A DNA stretch of 64,000 nucleotides from Deltaproteobacteria bacterium (GTDB lineage: Bacteria > Desulfobacterota > Desulfarculia > Adiutricales > Adiutricaceae), in contig JAISCZ010000055.1 in the NCBI GenBank assembly GCA_031265205.1, positions 1 to 64,000 of the forward strand, written 5' to 3'. The translations under genes were made by a program, and so were the position numbers. Below, one piece after another: positions 48,923-56,228 of the stretch. The notes beneath the pieces were generated by a model. It had not been told where the DNA came from and ran no database searches. It saw nothing but the letters and a program-made list of their open reading frames with translations. The stretch's first letter is position 1; every line of letters starts with the position of its first letter.

Positions 48923-49333
48923 ATGCGTATCAGCTCTCTTTTCGCCCTCGCCTTTTTAGCCGCCCTCGCCTTTATGGCCGCGCCCGCGCTCGCCCAAAGC
49001 GGCTTCCACGGCCCCGCCGCCCCGAGCCCCCAAGACGGCGCCAATCCCTCGGGCGGCTTTACGGGCCCCGGCTTAAGCGCGGTGACCGTGGCCCAGGCCC
49101 TGAAACTAAGCGATGATTCCTTCGTGATCCTGCGCGGCAATATCGTCCAACATCTTGGCAAAGACCGCTATCTTTTCCGCGACGACTCTGGGGAAATCAT
49201 TATTGACATTGACAACCACAAATGGAACGGCCTTAGCGTGGGCCCCGAGAACGCCGTGGAAATCCAGGGCGAGATCGACAAAGACTGGGGCAGCCTGGAA
49301 GTGGACGTGGACCGAATCGCGCTGATCCAGTAG
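48923..49333 (+). CDS. YgiW/YdeI-type periplasmic OB-fold protein
   Basis: A 136-residue secreted protein. Residues 1-24 are a signal peptide ending APALAQ. A Gly/Pro-rich segment (~25-50) leads into the BOF domain: 'VTVAQALKLSDDSFVILRGN', 'GKDRYLFRDDSGEIIIDID', 'WNGLSVGPENAVEIQGEID' and the closing 'LEVDVDRIAL'. The family (E. coli YgiW, YdeI, VisP) is small and periplasmic and linked to stress tolerance, with proposed binding of small ligands or peptidoglycan. AAGGAGA eight bases before the ATG and a terminator 22 bases after the stop define a single-gene unit. Confidence 0.88.
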   Translation: MRISSLFALAFLAALAFMAAPALAQSGFHGPAAPSPQDGANPSGGFTGPGLSAVTVAQALKLSDDSFVILRGNIVQHLGKDRYLFRDDSGEIIIDIDNHKWNGLSVGPENAVEIQGEIDKDWGSLEVDVDRIALIQ

Positions 49334-49354
49334 TTTTTTCCCGCGCTTTTAACG

Positions 49355-49383
49355 GTCGCCCCGCCGGAAACCGGCGGGGCGAC
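49355..49383 (+). terminator. Terminator hairpin after the YgiW-like gene
   Basis: A perfect 13-bp stem (49355-49367 with 49371-49383) and a three-base AAA loop, followed by only TTCT. The stem is very strong but the T tract is poor. It may act in both directions, since a minus-strand gene ends at 49554. Confidence 0.75.
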
Positions 49384-49553
49384 TTCTGCAAAGGCCCTCC
49401 CTTTCGGCGCGAGGCCCCCGGCTCCGTCGCGGCGCGCGTGGCGCGCGCTGGCGGGCGCGCCACGCTTGACTAATTCCCATTTAGCGGACGCGCGGTCGAA
49501 CGGAAGCGGAATCGGCACGGGCCTTACGCGGAGCGCGCGCAAGAGGCCCGCGC

Positions 49554-49826
49554 TTAACGGTTTTCCCTTTTATAGATAGGCCTGGGCGGGGCCGCCTCGC
49601 TCGCCACGGTCCAGCCGCGCTCGTCCGCGAGTTCCCAGTGGCGGAACCCTTCCGGAATCCGCCCGAGGCGGTCCATTCTTAAAATTTCGCCGTACGTGGC
49701 TTTCCGGCTCGCGCGACTCTCTTGGCGCTTAAGAAAAGAGAAAATCCCCCCCGTCCGGGTTGGACGGCTCGCGGGGCGATGGGTCCCGCCCTCCTTAACC
49801 CAAGCCCGCGCCGACCCCTCGCTCAA
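49554..49826 (-). CDS. Hypothetical small protein after the PPTase gene
   Basis: A 90-residue frame opening at a TTG one base after the stop of the phosphopantetheinyl transferase gene. The N-terminal half is basic and Ser/Thr/Arg-rich and does not look folded. The C-terminal half, 'YGEILRMDRLGRIPEGFRHW' followed by 'ELADERGWTVASEA', reads like a genuine small domain, with conserved-looking Trp, Gly and His residues. I do not recognise a family. Its position directly behind a co-directional operon supports translation by coupling. The start could be later in the frame. Confidence 0.45.
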   Translation of the reverse strand: MSEGSARAWVKEGGTHRPASRPTRTGGIFSFLKRQESRASRKATYGEILRMDRLGRIPEGFRHWELADERGWTVASEAAPPRPIYKRENR

Positions 49827-49827
49827 G

Positions 49828-50481
49828 TTAAAAGTTTTCCGCGCGCTGGAAATCCCCTGGCGTAACGCGCCTCAAGGCGAGGCCCGCGATTTCTTCGCGC
49901 TGGCAGAAGGCGAGAGCGTGCTTTTCCAAAGTTACGCTCGCCAGCGACCACGCCTCCCCCCGAAAGAGGATCCTTGGGGCTTCCAGGGGAAGGACCGCGA
50001 AAGTGTTGGGAGCGATCGCGAGGCCCGTTCCCAGGGCCTTGAGCAAGCTTTCCTTGCGGGTCCAGACGCGCCAGAAAAAACTTTCGCGCTCGCTCTGCTT
50101 TTCCCAGGCGCTAATTTCGGCGGGGGTCAGCGTCCTTTCCTTGATGAGCCCAAAGCGCGCCTCGCGGAACAAAAGCTCCACGTCCAAGCCGCAGGGATAA
50201 GGGCCAATGGCGAGAGCGACGAGATCCCCGCCATGGCTGAGGCTGAAAAAAGGCCCCGCTCCCTTTAAAAAAGGTTTGCCGTGTTTATCGCGCGTCAAAT
50301 CCCCGTCCGCGCGAACGCGCAAAAAAAGCCTTAGGAGCAGTCCCCCCACGAGAGATCTAATCCGGTCTTCCTCGCGGAGGTATCTTTGGGCCCGCGCGAG
50401 CCTCTGTGGCGGCAAAAAAGGCGCGAACTCACGCCAAAGACCGCGAAAGTCCCCAATCCGCGCGTAAAAGACGGAAATCAT
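49828..50481 (-). CDS. 4'-phosphopantetheinyl transferase, Sfp/AcpT type
   Basis: A 217-residue PPTase that moves the phosphopantetheine arm of CoA onto a serine of a carrier protein. Diagnostic motifs are 'GPFFSLSHGGDLVALAIG' (~77-94), the Mg-binding 'CGLDVELL' (~97-104) and 'WTRKESLLKALGTGL' (~139-153), matching the W-x-x-K-E-x-x-x-K signature. The protein is at the short end of the Sfp group. Its ATG overlaps the stop of the upstream ABC ATPase gene (ATGA), so they are coupled. No carrier protein, polyketide or peptide synthetase gene is in the window, so the substrate is elsewhere; it may be the general fatty-acid ACP. Confidence 0.88.
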   Translation of the reverse strand: MISVFYARIGDFRGLWREFAPFLPPQRLARAQRYLREEDRIRSLVGGLLLRLFLRVRADGDLTRDKHGKPFLKGAGPFFSLSHGGDLVALAIGPYPCGLDVELLFREARFGLIKERTLTPAEISAWEKQSERESFFWRVWTRKESLLKALGTGLAIAPNTFAVLPLEAPRILFRGEAWSLASVTLEKHALAFCQREEIAGLALRRVTPGDFQRAENF

Positions 50482-51272
50482 CGGGCGCGCAGACGCTTGT
50501 GCCGCGCCAGAAATCTTTGGATATAAGGGTCCGGGCTGGCGAGGTGCTCGTCCAAGGAACCCCTGGCCCAGATCCGCCCCTGATGGAAGATAACGATATC
50601 CTCCGAAAAGCGCCGGGCGATATCCACGTCCGAGGTGGCGAGGACCATCGCGGCCCCCGAATCGCGCGAAAGGCTATTTAAAAGGTGGATAATGGCGCCG
50701 GAGGTCAGGGGATCGAGGCCAGCGGTGGGCTCGTCAAAGACCGCGAGTTCCGGATTTCCGATAAGGGCCCGCGCGATGGCCGCGCGCTTACGCATGCCGC
50801 CCGACAGGCTCGCGGGATTTAAGAGGCCGGCTTTCCCCAGGCCCACGGCGGAGAGCAAATCCTGGATTTCCCCGGAGAGAGAGCGAGGGTCAACTTTTTG
50901 GCGGCCCCGGGAACTTTCGTATTTGGCGAGGGAGAGGTTTTCCCGGACGTTCATGCTGTCAAAGAGGGCCCCGGCCTGAAACTGCGTGCCCACCCGCCGG
51001 CGGATCTTCTCGCGGTCCCTTAAATGGATCTTCCGAAAATCGCGCCCAAAGAGATAGAGTTCGCCCCGGTCGGGGGGAATCAGGCCGATGAGGACCTTCA
51101 GAAGGGAGCTTTTCCCGCTCGACGATTCCCCGACCACCGAAATCTTCCGGCCCGCCGGAATCGCGAGGGAAAAATTAGCGAGAATAACTTTGCTCCCAAA
51201 GGCCAGCGACGCGTTCCGCAATTCCGCGACGGGGACGGTGGCGCCGGTGGCGCGTTCCGGGCGGGCGAGCAA
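50478..51272 (-). CDS. MlaF-like ABC transporter ATPase
   Basis: A 264-residue ATP-binding subunit. Walker A is 'VVGESSSGKSSLLK' (~47-60), the Q-loop region 'RVGTQFQAGALFDSMNVREN' and signature 'LSGGMRKRAAIARAL' resemble MlaF/Mkl, the ATPases of MCE-type lipid transporters, and Walker B is 'LAVFDEPTAGLDP'. The start is a TTG at 51272: the AAGGAG made by the last codons of the upstream gene lies six bases before it, and no ATG or GTG is in frame nearby. It overlaps the PPTase start. Neither an MlaE permease nor an MCE-domain protein is adjacent, so the transporter is incomplete here and its partner is unknown. Confidence 0.83.
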   Translation of the reverse strand: MLARPERATGATVPVAELRNASLAFGSKVILANFSLAIPAGRKISVVGESSSGKSSLLKVLIGLIPPDRGELYLFGRDFRKIHLRDREKIRRRVGTQFQAGALFDSMNVRENLSLAKYESSRGRQKVDPRSLSGEIQDLLSAVGLGKAGLLNPASLSGGMRKRAAIARALIGNPELAVFDEPTAGLDPLTSGAIIHLLNSLSRDSGAAMVLATSDVDIARRFSEDIVIFHQGRIWARGSLDEHLASPDPYIQRFLARHKRLRAR

Positions 51273-51275
51273 GTT

Positions 51276-52805
51276 TTACTCCTTTTCGTCGGTCATCTGG
51301 GCGACCAAGGCCTCGATCTGGGCCTGGGAAAGGCCTTTGTCCGTTGGCCCCCGCAATTGGCCGGAATCGCTTTCGCGCTCGTAAGGTTTAGCTCCCAGGC
51401 CCTTGGCGCCTTTGGGGGCGGAGGGTTTCCCCTCCCCGTCCGGAGGCCACGGGGTCTTGGGGTAACCGCGCTTGGCCGGGGCGTCCTGGCCCTTGTCCCC
51501 CCAACGCGGAGCTTCCTGGCCTTTGCCCCAATGGCCCGGGCCATCTTTTTTATAGCCGCCTTGGGGCCGATCCTGGTAGCCGCCTCGCGGCCGATCCTGG
51601 TAGCCGCCTCGGGGTCGGTCTTGGAAGCCGCCCCTGGGCCGATCCTGGTAGCCGCCTTGGGGCCGCTCCTGGTAGCCGCCTCGCGGCCGACCCTGGTAGC
51701 CGCCATGGGGCCGATCCTGATAGCCGCCACGGGGCTTATCCTGAAAGCCACCGCGTGGCCCCGCGTCCCTCGGGCTCTCCGCGCTCTCGTCTGGGCTCGC
51801 CGTTTCCCCAAGGTTTTCCGCGCTCTCGCCTGGGCTCGCCGTTTCCCCAAGGCTCTCCGCGAACTCGGCGGGGCTCGCCGTCTCCCGGAAATCTTCCGCG
51901 GGCTCCGCGAAGCCTTCGCCCCGCGGCGCGTCCCGCTCCGCGTCGCCGGGCTCGCCCGCGCCGTCGTCTTTCTCGGAACGCGGGGGCCGCTCGTCGTAAT
52001 CGCGCGGGGGCCTCTCGTCGTAATCGCGCCGAGGCCTCTCGTCGTAATCGCGCCGGGGCCTCTCGTCGTAGTCGCGCCGGGGCCGCTCGTCGTAGCCGCG
52101 ATTGTAATAGCCGCCACGCGGGCCCTGACGCATGGCGCGAGCCCGCTCCAGAGCCTCTTGGGCCGCGGCGCTTTCCTCCAAGGCGTTTTCTTTGATCTGG
52201 CGCAAAAGCTCCGCCATGGAAATGAGGGTTTCCCTAACCTTGATCAGGCGCTGGCCGCAGGAATCGTGGAAGCTCGCCGACTCAAAGAGCTTGGTAATCC
52301 CCATGTTCAGGCCGCTCGCGAAGGCGGCCAGGGTCTCTTTGCCCTTAATTTCCGCGCCTCCCTCGCCCTCAAATTCCCCCATGAAGGCGGTCAAATCGCA
52401 CTGCAGCTTTTCGGCGAGATCGATGACGCTCCCCGCGCTGGAGCTTAAAACCTTTTCCGCCTCGGTAATGCGTTCCACGGCCAGGGGAAGCTCCCGGTCC
52501 ACCGCGGCGGTGAGGGCCGGAATTTGGCTCTGGCTTTTGGGGAAACGATCGCGCGTGGCCGCGCCCTTGGGCCGCGACCATGGCGGGCTTCCGGGTTTCG
52601 GGCGTTTGGAAAACTTGGAATTGGGGCGGTGGTAATCTGTGGACATGTCCGGCCTTTTATAACAGACCGCGCCGAAAGGGGTGTCTACCTTGCGGTAATC
52701 GCGCGTTTTGGGGATAAGGGGGGGATCGCCTTCCGACGCGACCGCGCCGGGAAAGGCGAGGCGTTCCGGTTTAGCCGAGGCCTTGCGCCTCTTAATCTCG
52801 TTCAT
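51276..52805 (-). CDS. CheZ-like protein with long repeat-rich tail
   Basis: About 509 residues. The first ~80 are basic and disordered. Residues ~85-230 form a long helical hairpin like CheZ, with 'LFESASFHDSCGQRLIKVRE' (~174-193); in CheZ the equivalent Asp and Gln (FxDxxGQ) carry out CheY-P hydrolysis, and both are kept. The remainder is low-complexity: five YDERP units (8-residue period, ~235-275), acidic GETASPxESAE units, eight GG(Y/F)QDRPR-type units (~350-420) and a charged tail. The DNA repeats are 24 bp. CheZ proteins are normally ~210-240 residues, so the tail is exceptional. The start is the ATG at 52805; the ATG at 52646 is an alternative. The stop precedes the MlaF-like TTG by three bases. 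Confidence 0.72.
   Translation of the reverse strand: MNEIKRRKASAKPERLAFPGAVASEGDPPLIPKTRDYRKVDTPFGAVCYKRPDMSTDYHRPNSKFSKRPKPGSPPWSRPKGAATRDRFPKSQSQIPALTAAVDRELPLAVERITEAEKVLSSSAGSVIDLAEKLQCDLTAFMGEFEGEGGAEIKGKETLAAFASGLNMGITKLFESASFHDSCGQRLIKVRETLISMAELLRQIKENALEESAAAQEALERARAMRQGPRGGYYNRGYDERPRRDYDERPRRDYDERPRRDYDERPPRDYDERPPRSEKDDGAGEPGDAERDAPRGEGFAEPAEDFRETASPAEFAESLGETASPGESAENLGETASPDESAESPRDAGPRGGFQDKPRGGYQDRPHGGYQGRPRGGYQERPQGGYQDRPRGGFQDRPRGGYQDRPRGGYQDRPQGGYKKDGPGHWGKGQEAPRWGDKGQDAPAKRGYPKTPWPPDGEGKPSAPKGAKGLGAKPYERESDSGQLRGPTDKGLSQAQIEALVAQMTDEKE
51545..52110. repeat. 24-bp coding tandem repeats in the CheZ-like gene
   Basis: Two blocks with a 24-bp (8-codon) period: about eight units at ~51550-51760 encoding GG(Y/F)QDRPR variants, and about five at ~51980-52110 encoding RDYDERPR variants. 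A third, longer-period repeat (GETASP-type) lies between them. Confidence 0.85.
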
Positions 52806-52892
52806 AAAATACTGTGTCGCCGTCAAACAAAGCCCGCCGGAAAAAGGCCCGGCGAGGCTTTCCCCAAGAGACGCGGTGGTTCCCTTAAAATA

Positions 52893-53432
52893 TCAGGCTA
52901 AGAGGATATCCTTCTGAATCTTTTGGGAGACGTCAGCCCCCTTGAGAATTTTCAGGATTTCCAAAGCGAAATAAGGCGCGGTGGCCGGTCCTCGCGAAGT
53001 AGTGAAGTTCCCGTCCGTGACCGCGCGGTCCTTAACGATAACGGCTCCGGCGAGCCGTTCCTCAAAACCCGGGTAGCAGGCCGCCGCGCGGCCCTTCAGG
53101 AGCCCTAAGGCGCCCAAGACCGCGGGCGCCGCGCAGATGGCGGCGATTTTCTGGCCCCGCCGCGCGGCCGCGGCGATGGCCTCCATAAAGGGCGGATGGT
53201 CCAGGTAGGCGATGGTGCCCCCGGGAATGACAAGCATGTCGAAGGATTCGGGGGCGCTATTCTTAAAGAGTTGGTCCGCCTGGAGGGCGATCCCGTGTCC
53301 GCCCGTCACGAGCCTATCGTCGGCGAGCGCGACGGTTTCCACCGTAACCCCGCCACGGCGGAGGAGATCGACGGTGGTCACGGCCTCGGTTTCCTCAAAT
53401 CCGTCAATTAAGAAAAGAGCGACTCGCGGCAT
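52893..53432 (-). CDS. DJ-1/PfpI family protein
   Basis: A 179-residue DJ-1/PfpI protein. It begins MPRVALFLIDGFEETEAV with the conserved Glu, has 'DMLVIPGGTIAYLD' and the nucleophile-elbow cysteine in 'KIAAICAAPAVLGALGLL' (~104), and ends with 'YFALEILKIL', the typical DJ-1 C-terminal helix. Relatives include YajL/ThiJ and act in protein or nucleotide deglycation, chaperone or redox roles. The ATG at 53432 with GAGGAGG upstream is preferred over the longer frame to 53471, which adds an Arg-rich stretch. It lies between pyrR and the CheZ-like gene on the same strand. Confidence 0.9.
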   Translation of the reverse strand: MPRVALFLIDGFEETEAVTTVDLLRRGGVTVETVALADDRLVTGGHGIALQADQLFKNSAPESFDMLVIPGGTIAYLDHPPFMEAIAAAARRGQKIAAICAAPAVLGALGLLKGRAAACYPGFEERLAGAVIVKDRAVTDGNFTTSRGPATAPYFALEILKILKGADVSQKIQKDILLA

Positions 53433-53614
53433 AGGTCCTCCTCGCCTCCGGCGCGCGCGACGGGCGGCCAAAGGCGCCGCGATCGCGCGGGGATTCCCCC
53501 CAAAAAAGCATTGTACCTTAACGCGTCAAAAAATTAAAGTCCCCCCAAAGGGCGCGCTGACGGGCCCTCGCGGTGGGGCCCGTCGTGGCCAGGAGGCGCG
53601 CGAGGCCGCCGGGG

Positions 53615-54142
53615 CTAAGGCCGGAAGAGGACCACCTCGCCTTCGCCGTTTTCGGTAAAGCTCACTTCCACCGTTTCCTGGCTCGTCGTCTCGAGGACGA
53701 AGGAAGCGTAGTCCGGCTGGATGGGCATCTCCCGCCGTCCCCGATCCACGAGGACCGCCAATTCCACGCTCTTGGAGCGGCCGAATTCGGTCAGGGCCTC
53801 CAAGGCGGCCCGGACCGTGCGGCCGGTAAAAAGCACGTCGTCCACCAAAAGGACCCTTTTCCCCTCAACGCTAAAGGGGATCTCGGTTTTGCCCACCTTC
53901 GGGAAGGCGCGGGCCAAGGTCCAGTCGTCGCGGTAAAGGTTGATGTCGATGATCCCCGCCATGGGTCTTTCGCCCGTCTGGGAGGCGACGATATCCTGGA
54001 GGAGCTCGCTGACGGTGAGCCCGCCGCGGCGGATGCCCACGAAGACCGGGGCGTCCTCTCTTCTTTCCAGGATTGACGAGCCCATCCGCGCGAGGGCCTC
54101 TTTCACGGCGGCGGGGCCGTGGATGGTGACGCGTTCGGCCAT
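53615..54142 (-). CDS. pyrR: PyrR bifunctional regulator / uracil phosphoribosyltransferase
   Basis: A 175-residue PyrR: type I phosphoribosyltransferase fold with the PRPP-binding motif 'VLLVDDVLFTGRTVRAAL' (~95-112), 'VFVGIRRGGLTVSELLQ' near the N-terminus and 'IDINLYRDDW'. In many bacteria it binds pyr mRNA in response to UMP and also makes UMP from uracil. No pyr biosynthesis genes adjoin it here (pyrH is distant), so the RNA target is not visible. The ribosome-binding site is weak (GGGGGTAAG). It follows the larC-like gene by about 50 bases. Confidence 0.93.
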   Translation of the reverse strand: MAERVTIHGPAAVKEALARMGSSILERREDAPVFVGIRRGGLTVSELLQDIVASQTGERPMAGIIDINLYRDDWTLARAFPKVGKTEIPFSVEGKRVLLVDDVLFTGRTVRAALEALTEFGRSKSVELAVLVDRGRREMPIQPDYASFVLETTSQETVEVSFTENGEGEVVLFRP

Positions 54143-54190
54143 AATAATTCTTACCCCCAGAGAAAAAAAGAAAAGGCCGCCCCCAGGGGA

Positions 54191-55153
54191 TTAAATAAGA
54201 CCGCCCCAGGCGAAGAGGGCCCCGTTGGGGACCCCGGGCAAAAGGCGCCCGCCGTAAACCAGAGCCTCGTCGCGCACCGTCATTTCCGGCCAATCCCCGA
54301 AACGGGCCCCGAAGGCCTTCAGGAGGGCGATTCCCGTGGGGGTGACGGTTTCCCCGCTGGACCGCAGACCCCGCACCTTAACTCCCCGGAGGAGCTTGGC
54401 GACCGCTGGGGCGGGAGAGGGCAAAAGCCCGTGCGCGCAGGAAATGACCCCGTCGCAGAGGGGCAGGGGGCCCGAAACGAAGAGGCGCGGGGAGAGACGC
54501 TCAAAAAAGAGGGCGGCGAGACCCGCGTCAAGGAGGCTGTCCAAGGCCCCCACCTCGTGGAAATGGACATCCCGCGGGGGGAGCCCATGAACTTGGCCCT
54601 CGGCCTCGGCGAGGATCTCGAAGGCCGTCAGGGCGAGTTCCTTGGCCTTGAGGGGGATCGCGGCCTTTTCCAAAAAAAAGCTGACATCCGCGAGATCGCG
54701 GCTCTCTTTTTCCTCCGGAAGCTCCATGAAGAGCCCGTGGCCGCCGACGCCCGCGACGGAGCGGGGTTCCAGGCGGACTTTCCCCCGCAGCTCGGGGAGC
54801 CCCAAATCCCTTAAAGCCTCGTCAAAATCGGCGTCCGTCAGTTTAAGGAGGGCGGCCAGGCCCGCCACCATAATGTCTCCGGAAATCCCCGAATGGGGCC
54901 TTAAAACCAAAATGTCGGGCTTAGGCCTCTCCCCTGGGCGCGCCTCCGGCGCGTCGGAAGGCGAGCGCTCGCCCTCGCCGCGATGGTGGCGATGATGGCG
55001 CCGCTCGCCCTCGCGCGCGCTCGCGCCGTCGCTTCCATGCCGCTGGCCGCCCCCCTGGCCCGGGCCGCGCGCCAAGGCGTCTTCCAGGGCGTCGCGGCTG
55101 GGATTGGGGATTTCCAAACGGATACCTAAAGAGTCTTCGGGATTTTGGTCCAT
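54191..55153 (-). CDS. LarC-like nickel-pincer protein, N-terminal domain only
   Basis: A 320-residue protein related to LarC, which inserts nickel into the pyridinium cofactor of lactate racemase-type enzymes. The first ~80 residues are unusual: charged, Gly/Arg-rich, with a His cluster (RRHHRHHRG), perhaps for metal binding. The LarC1-like part has 'HSGISGDIMVAGLAALL' (~88), 'HFHEVGALDSLLDAG', 'HGLLPSPAPAVAKLLRGV', 'ETVTPTGIALLKAFG' and ends 'LLPGVPNGALFAWGG'. The C-terminal LarC2 half, which in Lactobacillus follows after a programmed frameshift, is missing: the stop lies only 49 bases before pyrR. larA, larB and larE are not in the window. It may be a specialised or split LarC. Confidence 0.78.
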   Translation of the reverse strand: MDQNPEDSLGIRLEIPNPSRDALEDALARGPGQGGGQRHGSDGASAREGERRHHRHHRGEGERSPSDAPEARPGERPKPDILVLRPHSGISGDIMVAGLAALLKLTDADFDEALRDLGLPELRGKVRLEPRSVAGVGGHGLFMELPEEKESRDLADVSFFLEKAAIPLKAKELALTAFEILAEAEGQVHGLPPRDVHFHEVGALDSLLDAGLAALFFERLSPRLFVSGPLPLCDGVISCAHGLLPSPAPAVAKLLRGVKVRGLRSSGETVTPTGIALLKAFGARFGDWPEMTVRDEALVYGGRLLPGVPNGALFAWGGLI

Positions 55154-55199
55154 CGGCGCGCGGCCTCCCCGGAAAAATAAAAGAGAAAAAGAAAAAGAG

Positions 55200-56075
55200 C
55201 TATTTCCGCTCCAGATCCAAAGGGGCGTCCGCGACGGGTCCCGGATCGGGGATAATGTCCACCTCGTCCACTTTGCGGTCGTCCGCGGCGCGGATGAGGA
55301 AAGTATAGTTCTGAAAGCGGATTTCCTCTTCCTTGAAGGGCACCCGGCTCAGCTGGTCCGTCAGAAAGCCCCCGAGGGTTTCGTAGTTGCCCGCGGGGAT
55401 GCTTAGGGAGAGGCGGGCGTTCAAGTCGGCGATGGCGGCCTGCCCCGTGGCCCGAAAGACGCCGGGGGAGAGTTCCTTGATGGTCTCGTCGTCCTCGACG
55501 TCGTATTCGTCGTGAATGTCCCCCACGATCTCCTCAATGATGTCCTCCATGGTGACGAGCCCCGCGGTCCCCCCGTACTCGTCGAGGACGATGGCCAAAT
55601 GGCTCTTGCGGTGCCGCAGCTCGCTAAGTAACTCCACGATTTTTTTGCTGCCGTGGGCCAGGACGATGGGCCTTATGATATCCCTGGGGAGGGGCGAGGA
55701 AAGGTCGGCGCCCCAGTGCCCCAAAAGGTCCTTGACCATCACGAAGCCCTGGATGTGATCGAGGTCCCCCTGGTAGACGGGGAGCCGCGAGTAACCCTCC
55801 CGCAGGGCGGTCGCGATGACGTCCCCGACGCTCGCGCCCGCCTCCACCCCGACCATCCCAATGCGGGGGGTCATGATCTTCCGGGCCACCGTGTCGTCGA
55901 ACTCAAAGACGCGGTGGATCATGTCGCCGGAGCTTTTGGTGAGAGCCCCGCTTTCCGCGCCGTGATCCAAGAGGTCGGCGATCTCCTCCTCGATTTCGGT
56001 GGGGGACAGGGAATTCTTGCGAAAAGGCTTAAGGAGAAAATCCAGAATTCCCCTTTTTGCTATGCCATCTTCCAA
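55200..56075 (-). CDS. CorC/HlyC-type CBS-domain protein
   Basis: About 291 residues, with a paired CBS module (~50-175; 'FDDTVARKIMTPRIGMVGVE', 'GYSRLPVYQGDLDHIQGFV', 'HLAIVLDEYGGTAGLVTMED') and a C-terminal CorC_HlyC domain (~195-280; 'NYETLGGFLTDQLSRVP'). It lacks the DUF21 membrane part, so it is of the short, soluble CorC/TlyC kind linked to Mg/Co efflux or membrane integrity. The start is taken as the TTG at 56075, downstream of AAAGGAG (spacing 11), because the longer frame to 56204 is Pro/Arg-rich without homology. The larC-like gene starts 46 bases after its stop. Confidence 0.85.
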   Translation of the reverse strand: MEDGIAKRGILDFLLKPFRKNSLSPTEIEEEIADLLDHGAESGALTKSSGDMIHRVFEFDDTVARKIMTPRIGMVGVEAGASVGDVIATALREGYSRLPVYQGDLDHIQGFVMVKDLLGHWGADLSSPLPRDIIRPIVLAHGSKKIVELLSELRHRKSHLAIVLDEYGGTAGLVTMEDIIEEIVGDIHDEYDVEDDETIKELSPGVFRATGQAAIADLNARLSLSIPAGNYETLGGFLTDQLSRVPFKEEEIRFQNYTFLIRAADDRKVDEVDIIPDPGPVADAPLDLERK

Positions 56076-56228
56076 AGCGGAAACAACTCCTTTGGTAAGG
56101 GTGAAACAAAGGCCCTCCGGGGGCGCCGCGCCGACCGGAGGGGCCGGCGGGCCCTGGGGGGGGCTTTCCCGCCCGCGCGTCTTTCCCACGGGGCGAGGGG
56201 CCAAGGGGGAAAGAGGGGCGGGGCCAAC

